This document shows positions 1 through 6,632 of a DNA stretch of 13,280 bases, one piece after another. The stretch's first letter is position 1, and each line of letters starts with the position of its first letter. The notes below the pieces were generated by a model. It had not been told where the DNA came from. It saw only the letters and a list, made by a program, of their open reading frames with translations, and made no database searches. The position numbers were made by a program, and so were the translations under genes. Origin of the DNA: Lachnospiraceae bacterium (GTDB lineage Bacteria > Bacillota > Clostridia > Lachnospirales > Lachnospiraceae); assembly GCA_003489085.1 (NCBI GenBank), contig DNJM01000109.1:1-13280 (forward strand). Direction: 5' to 3'.

Positions 1-13
1 ATTTCCTCTGCCG

Positions 14-706
14 TCATCTGCAGACATTGAAATTTTCATCTTGATATGCGGTAAGCTGCTCCGTCATGGTTTCTCCGTAAGTCTCTCTGAACTCTCCCAG
101 CACCCTTTCCGCTGCTGCAGTTCCTTCTGCTCCGAAGATCGCCTGTGCCATCTCTGCAAAAGAATAATATGTATGAGCACAGTGATAGTCGAAGCCCTTC
201 ACATACTCCTGTACCTTATCCACCTTTGTATCCGGAGTCAGTCCCGCATTCATTACCTTAAAAACGCAGTAATCCGACGTATGCTGTGTCTGTATGGTCC
301 GAAAATCAATCTCCGCATGATAGCCGTGCATAATCGCCTCATCCAGATAAGTGCAATACGCTTTTCCTGCCTCCTGCATTCCCATAGCGGCGAACTGCCT
401 CTGCCACGGACAGACATGCACATGGAATTCGTAGTCTGGCGCCACACTGGTTACCTCCGGTGCACAGGCAGTTCCCTCTTCGATGGATTCCTGTGACGGA
501 ACCCATTCGCCATAGCGGCAGAAGGATGCATAATCCAGCTTCTCTCCGTCACGGATAACCCGCTGTGCCATCCGGCTTCCTCGCTGTCTGGCATAGTATT
601 TCGTTGCATGGATAAAGGCTTCCCTGCCGCGTTCTCCAAATGCCCTTGTCAGATGCTCATAATACTTTGCGATGATAAAGACATGTGTTTTCTCCGAAAA
701 TCCCAT
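14..706 (-). CDS. L-2-amino-thiazoline-4-carboxylate (ATC) hydrolase family protein
   Basis: This gene encodes a soluble protein of about 230 residues that resembles the ATC hydrolase family (the AtcB type). The founding member opens the thiazoline ring of ATC to give N-carbamoyl-L-cysteine. Numbering from the upstream ATG at 724, the family-like core is a Cys-Pro near residue 105 followed by a Cys-x3-Asp pattern (C124, D128), with a further C153 and an H182-x-H184 pair. I see no signal peptide or membrane segment. Two starts are possible. The ATG at 724 overlaps the stop of the amidohydrolase by one base but has only a weak ribosome binding site. The ATG at 706 has GGGAGAGAG four bases upstream, so I prefer it. 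The gene follows an M20 amidohydrolase, the same pairing of activities as ring opening plus N-carbamoyl removal. The family is broad, so the substrate is uncertain. Confidence 0.75.
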   Translation of the reverse strand: MGFSEKTHVFIIAKYYEHLTRAFGERGREAFIHATKYYARQRGSRMAQRVIRDGEKLDYASFCRYGEWVPSQESIEEGTACAPEVTSVAPDYEFHVHVCPWQRQFAAMGMQEAGKAYCTYLDEAIMHGYHAEIDFRTIQTQHTSDYCVFKVMNAGLTPDTKVDKVQEYVKGFDYHCAHTYYSFAEMAQAIFGAEGTAAAERVLGEFRETYGETMTEQLTAYQDENFNVCR

Positions 707-710
707 ATTT

Positions 711-719
711 CTCTCTCCC
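711..719 (-). promoter_or_regulatory. Ribosome binding site favouring the inner start of the ATC hydrolase gene
   Basis: The minus strand reads GGGAGAGAG, then four bases, then ATG at 706. This purine tract lies inside the coding region if translation starts at 724, so it argues for the shorter protein. Both starts could be used. Confidence 0.5.
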
Positions 720-723
720 ATCA

Positions 724-2064
724 TTATATCCGCTCTGTTTTACTCATTTCCTGCATATAATCAAAATACTGCTGTTTTGTCATCACCGGTTCAAATGCTT
801 CCACAATCTTTTTCGCCTCTGCTGCATGATCTTTCAGCATCCGGTACACCGTCAATGCAAAGATCTTTGCCGGTTCCACATAGGCCAGCTGCTCATCCTC
901 TACCGAAATGTTCGTGTTGTGCAGCTCTCCCTTATACCCGCCTGTACGGAACTGATAGAGCGGCAGAATACTTGATACTTCTCCAAAATCCGTAGATCCT
1001 GCCTCGTGGAAATCCGCATTCCGATATTCCACCGGATAGTTCCTGCCTGCTCTCTGCTCCTCTTCTGACAGATCCACCAGTACCTGGCTCATGAGTGACG
1101 GATCTTTGAGCGGAACCGTCGGCAGATAGCCGGGAAGTGTGATGATTTCCGCATTACAGCCCAGACCAATCGCACCCGCCCTCATGGAACGGTCATATTT
1201 TTCAGCAGCCTCACGAATGGCTTTTATGTTCTTGGCTCTGACGGAGCTTTCAATACAGGTATGTTCCGCAATGATGTTCATCGCCTCGCCTGCTCTGGGC
1301 AGAAAGCTGTGTATCCTGACACTGTCTTCATCCCGAAATGTCTCTCTCTGCATGTCGATTGCATGAATCGCCAGCATCGCAGCATTCAATGCATCCCTTC
1401 CCTTTTCCGGTGCACCTGCCGCGTGAGCTGCTTTCCCATGAAAATATGTGATTTTGTTTACAAATCCATTCGTACTTCCATTTGCCAGAACGAAACCTTC
1501 TGCTTCCGGAAGAATATGATGTCCTACCGCAATCGAAATATCATCAAAGGCTCCGATCCGTATCAGCTCGCTTTTTCCGCCTGCATATTGAATGATATTC
1601 TGATCCATCAGCTGCTTCTTAAATTCCGTATCCACAAATTCTTCTGAAGGTACGGCCATGAATGCCACATTTCCACCCAGACTTTCTTTTACTTCCGGAT
1701 CGCAGAGTGCCATAGCCGCACCATACAATGCCGCAATCTGCGCATTGTGTCCGCAGGCATGGGCAGCCCCGGTTTCCGGATTGGTGTATGTATGATCACT
1801 GATCGGCAGTGCATCCATTTCACCGATAACTGCAATCGTACATTCCTGCTCCTTTACCGGTTTCAGATAACCTTTGATTCCAGTTACTGCCAACCCCTTC
1901 TGGCAGCTGATTCCCAGGTCTTCCAGCGCCTGCCCGATCTGTCCGGCCGTCCTGTATTCCCGGAAGCCCATCTCCGCATGCTCGTAAATATCCCGTCCCA
2001 TATGCATAACGGCTTCCTTGTTCTGTTCGATGATTTCCAGTATTTTACGCTCTATCCTGTCCAT
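724..2064 (-). CDS. M20 family metallo-amidohydrolase (AbgB / M20D-like)
   Basis: This gene encodes a cytoplasmic, probably two-metal amidohydrolase of 446 residues, a usual length for M20 enzymes. The metal ligand pattern of the M20D aminoacyl-hydrolase group is recognisable: ACGH with C104 and H106, the Glu pair E141/E142, H182 in VGHH, and H382 near the C-terminus. MDALPI around residue 83 is the usual strand before the active site. The lid domain probably spans residues 190-310. The ACGH motif continues as NAQ instead of the common D-x-H. The ATG has AAGGAGG four bases upstream. It lies 40 bases after the SbcC-like gene and abuts the ATC-hydrolase gene, suggesting co-transcription. The family removes acyl groups from amino acids (p-aminobenzoyl-glutamate, N-acyl or aminoacyl conjugates). 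The neighbour hints at a thiazoline or N-carbamoyl-cysteine substrate, but that is inference. Confidence 0.88.
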   Translation of the reverse strand: MDRIERKILEIIEQNKEAVMHMGRDIYEHAEMGFREYRTAGQIGQALEDLGISCQKGLAVTGIKGYLKPVKEQECTIAVIGEMDALPISDHTYTNPETGAAHACGHNAQIAALYGAAMALCDPEVKESLGGNVAFMAVPSEEFVDTEFKKQLMDQNIIQYAGGKSELIRIGAFDDISIAVGHHILPEAEGFVLANGSTNGFVNKITYFHGKAAHAAGAPEKGRDALNAAMLAIHAIDMQRETFRDEDSVRIHSFLPRAGEAMNIIAEHTCIESSVRAKNIKAIREAAEKYDRSMRAGAIGLGCNAEIITLPGYLPTVPLKDPSLMSQVLVDLSEEEQRAGRNYPVEYRNADFHEAGSTDFGEVSSILPLYQFRTGGYKGELHNTNISVEDEQLAYVEPAKIFALTVYRMLKDHAAEAKKIVEAFEPVMTKQQYFDYMQEMSKTERI

Positions 2065-2068
2065 TTTT

Positions 2069-2075
2069 CCTCCTT
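2069..2075 (-). promoter_or_regulatory. Ribosome binding site of the M20 amidohydrolase
   Basis: AAGGAGG on the minus strand, four bases before the ATG at 2064. It is strong and supports the chosen start. It lies in the 40-base gap after the ATPase stop, where I see no terminator hairpin, so read-through from upstream is likely. Confidence 0.7.
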
Positions 2076-2104
2076 ACTTAAAGCTGGCGGATGCCGTTTA
2101 CACG

Positions 2105-3652
2105 CTACCATTCTACTATAGTTGCCCGAAGACCCGCCTGTTCCAGCAGCCTCCGCTCCCTGGTCTGGCAGGTGAAGAGCAGCACCTGGTTCCGGTTCTC
2201 ACTCAGCCATCGAAGCGTATTGCGAAGTCTTTCATCATCATAATAGACGAATGCATCATCCAGAATCACAGGAAGCTCTTCTTCGTAAAGAATCTCCTGC
2301 GCGGCCATCCGGATGGCAAAATAAATCTGTTCCAGCGTTCCCCGGCTGACCTGGGATGCTGTCAGCTTTTTTCCATCCTTCAAAAGTGATATTTCCAGCT
2401 GATCGCTGACCCAGATGCGGGTATAAGTCCCTCCCGTGATGTCACTTAAAATCTCTGAAATTCTATTGTTGAACCGGGTTCCGATCTCCTGGCGCATCTC
2501 ATCCGCCAGTGCTGCGATCCGCTCCTCGGCCAACTTCAATGCCTCCCGCCTGCTGCAGCATTCCGGACTGCTGCCGGTCTCAATCTCTTCCAGCTGTTCC
2601 TGTAGATTCCCATAGATGGTCTCCTTTTCCTTCAGTTCAACCTGAATCCGTTCCTCCTCCCAGGAAAGCTTCTCCAAAGAAGCCTGCTCCGGCTCCAGAT
2701 CCGGTCCGGGATCCTCCTCTTCCGGTTTTTTCTTTCCATCCTTCATACGGTTCCATATATAGATCCCGAACACCAGAGCCAGTACAATCGCCCATAGATA
2801 ACTCCATGGCTTCGACAGGAACAGAAAGGAAAAGATCACCGCCAGAAGCATTCCCAGATATTCGATCGGATGCACTCTCCATTTACTTTCCCTGAGCTTC
2901 TCCTCCTGCAGCTTCTGCTGATAGAATTCTTCATATTTCTGCTTCTTTACCGCTTCCTCTTCACTCTTTTTCTGGATTTCCCCCTGTACCTCTTCCAGTT
3001 CTTCCCGGAATTTATGGATATCCCGCCAGACATAAGACATATTCTGCTCTATCTCTTCCCGCTTTTCCTGGCGCTTCTGTTCCTCCTGGCGTTCCTGGCG
3101 TTCCAGCGCCTTCTGCTCTTCCTTCAGATACTGGAGGCACAGACTCGGCTGCAGCGCCTGATCGCCCGCCGCATAATAGTTTGTTGCATAATTCTGCAGC
3201 TGCGAGGCCAGCGTTTCTCCTGCTTCCGGCTTTCTCTGTGCGATTCCGATCGTTTCTTCGAACGTCCCCTTTTCCAGTCCATCCAGAAGTGCGGTCAGAT
3301 CCCCGTCATCCGGTGACAGCTCCTCTCCATCATCCTCACAGATCAGGGAAACCCTTTTCGATGCCCTGTCAAAATTCCGCCGCAGGCAGAAATGTCTTCC
3401 GCCGCAGGTAAAACGAAGCATTCCGGCATAATAATTCGGATTTTCCCACGGTTCATATCGGCTGAAGGTATCATTTGCCGCAGCCTTGCCGCGCCCACGC
3501 TCCAGACCGAACAGCATACCGTTCAGAAATGTATGAACCGTCGTTTTCCCGGAGCCATTTTCCCCGTACAGAATATTGATTCCTTCTTCCAGCCGGATCG
3601 TTTTATCTGTAAATTTTCCAAAGTGCTGTAATACCAGCTCCTGAATTCTCAT
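2105..3652 (-). CDS. Short SbcC/RecF-type (YhaN-like) ATPase with a membrane hairpin
   Basis: This 515-residue ATPase of the SMC/Rad50/RecF class probably partners the nuclease encoded just upstream. Walker A is GENGSGKTT at residues 30-38, a Q-loop glutamine is near 139, the ABC-type signature SRGTLEQ is near 436-442, and Walker B is VILDDA at 462-467, followed by a D-loop-like region. Two Glu/Gln/Lys-rich coiled-coil stretches (about 175-255 and 325-400) flank two hydrophobic segments at about 264-280 and 284-300. The coiled coil therefore folds back at the membrane instead of at a zinc hook; I see no CxxC hook. YhaN of Bacillus subtilis and SbcC are around 950-1050 residues, so this is a compact version. 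The ATG at 3652 follows the nuclease stop by five bases, with a GGGG purine run overlapping the nuclease end. The likely role is DNA end processing or repair at the membrane. The family call is firm; the role is inferred. Confidence 0.85.
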   Translation of the reverse strand: MRIQELVLQHFGKFTDKTIRLEEGINILYGENGSGKTTVHTFLNGMLFGLERGRGKAAANDTFSRYEPWENPNYYAGMLRFTCGGRHFCLRRNFDRASKRVSLICEDDGEELSPDDGDLTALLDGLEKGTFEETIGIAQRKPEAGETLASQLQNYATNYYAAGDQALQPSLCLQYLKEEQKALERQERQEEQKRQEKREEIEQNMSYVWRDIHKFREELEEVQGEIQKKSEEEAVKKQKYEEFYQQKLQEEKLRESKWRVHPIEYLGMLLAVIFSFLFLSKPWSYLWAIVLALVFGIYIWNRMKDGKKKPEEEDPGPDLEPEQASLEKLSWEEERIQVELKEKETIYGNLQEQLEEIETGSSPECCSRREALKLAEERIAALADEMRQEIGTRFNNRISEILSDITGGTYTRIWVSDQLEISLLKDGKKLTASQVSRGTLEQIYFAIRMAAQEILYEEELPVILDDAFVYYDDERLRNTLRWLSENRNQVLLFTCQTRERRLLEQAGLRATIVEW

Positions 3653-3657
3653 GTAGT

Positions 3658-4713
3658 TTAACCCCTTTTTGTCTCAAGCAGAGCATGTACTCCTTCACAC
3701 AGTGCCTGATATTCTATACTGTCCGGCTGCACATCATGAAAAGATGCGATGTATTTTCCCAACAGATTATCTGCATTTCTTCTGAAAAGCACCTCGAATG
3801 GGTAGGCGGGTGCCGTCTCATCTCTCCATTCCACGATATTGCCCAGACTGTCTGCTGCTTCTCCGGAAAATGTGAAATCCGGATCCCGCTGCCCCTGCAG
3901 TACGATTTTATACATATTCTGCGTTCCGTTTTCTTCAATCGCTTCCCGAATCTGATCCCGCAGCCTCTCCTGTGTCATCCGCGCATCCACCGTAACCGGC
4001 AGTGTGATATACTCCCGCGAAGCAAACGGAACAAACCGGGTTCGAACACCTTCCTCTGTCGTCTTTCCGATGATATACCCATGCTTTCCGGTATCTCCGA
4101 TGTCCGTTGGCTCCAAAGCACCTGCATACGCTGCCTGATCCTCAATGACGGACTGCGGCATATGAATATGTCCCAATGCAACATACTCGTAACCCAGCTT
4201 CAGCAGTTCTGCCCGTTTAACCGGAATATGCTTCTCGTCCCCGCCATGTGCCAGCAGAATCTCATGCCGCTCCAGACGCGGTGCCAGTGCATCCCTGTAA
4301 CGCGGTTCTGTAATCTCCCGGCTGTAATAACTGAATCCGTATACCGCTGTTCTCAGTTCCGGGAAACGGACTCCCTTCATCTTTTCCTGAAACAGTGGAA
4401 ATACATTCTGGCTCCAGGTAAAGCTGCGGTAATAGGAATCCTTTTTTATATAATCATGATTTCCGGCAATCAGCACTACCTTCGTGTGCGACAGCTTGGA
4501 AAACAGATAATTAACCTCCTTCAGTTCCCGCAGCAGGGGCTGACGATGAAAGAGATCCCCTGCAATCAACAGCAGATCAATCTTTTTTTCTTCGCAAAGA
4601 TCCAGTATTCCTCGAAAGGTGTCCCAGATCTCCTCCTTTCTTGTTCCGCTGTACGCTCTTCCTGCGTCCGGGCTTACCCCCAGATGCACGTCTGCTATGT
4701 GTATGAATTTCAT
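3658..4713 (-). CDS. SbcD/YhaO-type metallophosphoesterase nuclease
   Basis: This 351-residue protein carries all five calcineurin-like phosphoesterase motifs of Mre11/SbcD nucleases: D8-x-H10, GD at 52-53, GNHD at 84-87, H156 in LLAH, and GHIH at 181-184. All residues expected to bind two metals and the scissile phosphate are present. The C-terminal part (about 230-351) is the variable capping and ATPase-binding region. No membrane segment is seen. The ATG at 4713 has GAGGGAG three bases upstream. The start lies inside the open frame of the upstream kinase gene, and the stop is five bases before the SbcC-like ATPase gene, so the two proteins are very likely made together and act as one complex on DNA ends or hairpins. 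The YhaO name fits the small-genome-neighbour pattern, but SbcD is an equally fair label. Confidence 0.9.
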   Translation of the reverse strand: MKFIHIADVHLGVSPDAGRAYSGTRKEEIWDTFRGILDLCEEKKIDLLLIAGDLFHRQPLLRELKEVNYLFSKLSHTKVVLIAGNHDYIKKDSYYRSFTWSQNVFPLFQEKMKGVRFPELRTAVYGFSYYSREITEPRYRDALAPRLERHEILLAHGGDEKHIPVKRAELLKLGYEYVALGHIHMPQSVIEDQAAYAGALEPTDIGDTGKHGYIIGKTTEEGVRTRFVPFASREYITLPVTVDARMTQERLRDQIREAIEENGTQNMYKIVLQGQRDPDFTFSGEAADSLGNIVEWRDETAPAYPFEVLFRRNADNLLGKYIASFHDVQPDSIEYQALCEGVHALLETKRG

Positions 4714-5860
4714 TTTCTCCCTCTTCTTTTCCCTCTTTTACCCCGGTTGGTAAAGTTACAATAAAACGAGTCTCTTCCTTTTCACTTTCTGCGCGGATAC
4801 TTCCTCCGTGCAGCTCCACAATTCGCTTTGCGATCGCAAGCCCAAGTCCTGCACCGCCGGTCGCCGTGGACCGTGATTCATCAGATCGGTAGAATTTCTC
4901 AAAGATCGCATCCAATTCCTCCGGCGGTATCGTTTTCCCCGCATTGCTGAAGGTGATAACAACCCACGCTCCATCTCTGACCGCATGGATATGAATGCCG
5001 GAATCCGGATAACAGTAGGTAACCGCATTCCGCAGAATATTGTCAAATACCCGTGCCAGCTTATCCGGATCTCCCTTGATCATCAGATCATCCTCGGCTT
5101 CCACTTCACAGTGCAGATGCTTTGCCTGTAGTATGCCATACGCTTCATCAGCCAGCTGCTCCAGCATCATGGTCAGATCCAGGGTCAGCGGCTCCAGCTC
5201 GATATTCTGCAGATTGAACCTGGTAATGTCGAAGAACTCATTGATCAGCACGCCCAGACGAAGCGCCTTTTCCAGAGAAATATGCGTATATTTGGCGCGC
5301 TCCTCGGCCGGCATATCCGGATGTGTATCCAGCATACTCAGATAAGCCACCACCGAAGTCAACGGTGTTTTCAGATCATGTGCCAGAAATACGACCAGGT
5401 CATTTTTCTTCTTCTCTGCCTCTTCCGATTCCTGCTCCTGCCGCTTCAGAGTCTGTTTGATCTCATTCATACGGCTTTCCAGCGGCTTCAGCTCCGTGAT
5501 CAGCTTAATCGGCCGGTCTGACTCTGAGACAATATTTTCTATGCCTTCTTCCACTTGATCCAGATAGGATGTCATCTTGGAAAGCGCTACATAGAAAAAC
5601 ATAGCAAAAAGAAGAAGGAAACCGATAATTACAAAAAACTGCTTATTATTTCCAATCAACGTCCAATACCAGTGGATCGCCGTCTCTTCCTCTATATTCC
5701 ACGACACAAGAAAGTTTACAAAGCTTTTCGCAAACTGATCATTGTATACACCATCTATGACATAATCCAGCAGGAAATTCCCCACCAACACGGCTAAAGC
5801 AGTGACAAGAACAGTCTGCAGCAATATACTGAGCTTTAATTTACGGTAATTATTCTTCAA
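4577..5860 (-). CDS. VanS-like sensor histidine kinase (C-terminus probably altered)
   Basis: This is a membrane sensor kinase closely resembling VanS. Two membrane helices (about 10-32 and 74-95) enclose a short external loop of about 40 residues. A HAMP-like or linker coiled coil follows, then the H-box with phospho-acceptor H161 in LAHDLKTP, the N-box N278, an F-box around 320-324, and the glycine lid GGAGLGLA at 335-342. The D-box aspartate is replaced by Asn (SNAG), as I recall in VanS. The start is TTG inside the end of the regulator gene (11-base overlap) with AGGG seven bases upstream. VanS-type kinases end soon after the last strand (here VTLPTG, residues 368-373). This frame instead runs another 54 residues, very basic, mostly across the start of the nuclease gene. 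A one-base change in the GGGG run at 4741-4744 would restore TAA directly after LPTG. The ligand is unknown. Confidence 0.88.
   Translation of the reverse strand: MKNNYRKLKLSILLQTVLVTALAVLVGNFLLDYVIDGVYNDQFAKSFVNFLVSWNIEEETAIHWYWTLIGNNKQFFVIIGFLLLFAMFFYVALSKMTSYLDQVEEGIENIVSESDRPIKLITELKPLESRMNEIKQTLKRQEQESEEAEKKKNDLVVFLAHDLKTPLTSVVAYLSMLDTHPDMPAEERAKYTHISLEKALRLGVLINEFFDITRFNLQNIELEPLTLDLTMMLEQLADEAYGILQAKHLHCEVEAEDDLMIKGDPDKLARVFDNILRNAVTYCYPDSGIHIHAVRDGAWVVITFSNAGKTIPPEELDAIFEKFYRSDESRSTATGGAGLGLAIAKRIVELHGGSIRAESEKEETRFIVTLPTGVKEGKEEGENEIHTHSRRASGGKPGRRKSVQRNKKGGDLGHLSRNTGSLRRKKD
4717..4723 (-). promoter_or_regulatory. Ribosome binding site of the SbcD-like nuclease
   Basis: GAGGGAG on the minus strand, three bases before the ATG at 4713. 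It sits inside the open frame of the kinase gene, and just after the TAA that would end that gene if the GGGG run were one base shorter, so translation of the two genes may be coupled. Confidence 0.6.
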
Positions 5861-6545
5861 CTTTATACCCTACTCCCCAGACGGTTTTAATAAAATCAGA
5901 CTTCCCGGCAGGCACATTCATTTTCTCCCGCAGATGCCGGATATGCACCATGACCGTATTGTTACTGTTCTTATAATACTGCTCATGCCATACCTGCCGG
6001 AACAGCTCTTCGGAGCTGATAACCTTTCCACGGTTCTCACAAAGAAGCCACAGAATATCGAATTCAATCGGCGTCAGTGTCAATGCCTGTTCGCAGTAGG
6101 TACACTCGTGAGAGGTTCTGTTCAATACCAGTCCTGCGAAATCAATGATATCCGTATCTTCCTTCGGTGCTCCTTCATTATACTGCGTATAGCGCCGCAG
6201 CTGCGCCTTTACACGGGCCACCAGCTCCAACGGATTGAACGGCTTCGGCATGTAGTCATCCGCTCCCAGTGTCAGTCCGGTAATCTTATCCATATATTCT
6301 GTTTTAGCTGTCAGCATCATCACCGGAAAGGTATATTTCTCCCGGATTTTCTTCAGGATCTCAAATCCATCGATATCCGGCAGCATCACATCCAGTATGG
6401 CCAGGTCAATACGGGTGGTACGGACACATTCCAGTGCGTCCGTTCCGGTATAGAATTTAAATATCTTATACTGGTCTCCCTGCAGATACAGCTCTATCAC
6501 ATCCGCAATCTCTTTCTCATCATCTACAACTAAAATATGGTTCAT
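5850..6545 (-). CDS. VanR-like OmpR/PhoB-family response regulator
   Basis: This 231-residue two-domain regulator is complete. The receiver domain (1-120) has the acidic pair D8/D9, phospho-acceptor D52, T79 and K101, all as needed for phosphorylation and switching. The C-terminal winged-helix domain (about 130-231) shows the recognition-helix region around SNNTVMVHIRHLREK and ends in TVWGVGYK, very close to my memory of VanR. The ATG at 6545 has AGGAGGG just upstream. It precedes and overlaps the kinase gene by 11 bases, the usual arrangement for a cognate pair. It is the first gene after the asnS hairpin, so it probably heads the downstream run of genes, which it may itself control. I could not identify a convincing -35/-10 pair or binding site in the 87-base gap. 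No vanHAX-type genes are in the window, so the signal is unknown. Confidence 0.93.
   Translation of the reverse strand: MNHILVVDDEKEIADVIELYLQGDQYKIFKFYTGTDALECVRTTRIDLAILDVMLPDIDGFEILKKIREKYTFPVMMLTAKTEYMDKITGLTLGADDYMPKPFNPLELVARVKAQLRRYTQYNEGAPKEDTDIIDFAGLVLNRTSHECTYCEQALTLTPIEFDILWLLCENRGKVISSEELFRQVWHEQYYKNSNNTVMVHIRHLREKMNVPAGKSDFIKTVWGVGYKVEE
5868..5871 (-). promoter_or_regulatory. Ribosome binding site deciding the TTG start of the kinase
   Basis: AGGG on the minus strand, seven bases before the TTG at 5860, inside the last codons of the regulator gene. No ATG or GTG nearer fits the VanS N-terminus, so TTG is the likely start and translation is probably coupled to that of the regulator. 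Confidence 0.5.
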
Positions 6546-6586
6546 ACGCCCTCCTGTATGCTATCTGTCATTTGTCTTATATGCAG

Positions 6587-6622
6587 CAGAAGACGGAGAT
6601 TCCCCGAATCCTCCGCCTTCTG
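6587..6622 (-). terminator. Strong hairpin after asnS, terminator-like but without a U-tract
   Basis: An inverted repeat with arms cagaagacggagatt and aatcctccgccttctg around a four-base CCCG loop gives a stem of about 15 pairs with one G-U-type mismatch and one bulge. It starts 11 bases after the asnS stop. On the minus strand it is followed by CTGCTGCATATAAG, so there is no run of U, and intrinsic termination may be partial. It could also stabilise the asnS mRNA end or allow read-through into the VanR-like gene. It could be read from the plus strand too, but no plus-strand gene approaches it. Confidence 0.5.
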
Positions 6623-6632
6623 TCTCTTATCC

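Noticed and set aside
3060..3115. A short tandem repeat (ggcgttcct units) in the ATPase gene
   Set aside because: It encodes the Glu/Gln/Arg-rich coiled coil (ERQERQE-type) and is explained by that protein repeat.
4577..4738. The basic C-terminal tail of the kinase as a DNA-binding domain
   Set aside because: Most of it (137 of about 160 bases) is translated from the start of the nuclease gene in another frame and is better explained by a lost stop.
4740..4753. LPTG at the kinase C-terminal strand as a sortase signal
   Set aside because: It lacks the LPxTG spacing, sits on the cytoplasmic side and is part of the last strand of the ATPase domain.
3685..4764. A 359-codon open frame on the plus strand opposite the nuclease gene
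   Set aside because: It mirrors the nuclease gene, shows no recognisable motif and has a Cys/Arg/Leu/Ile-rich composition typical of an antisense shadow.
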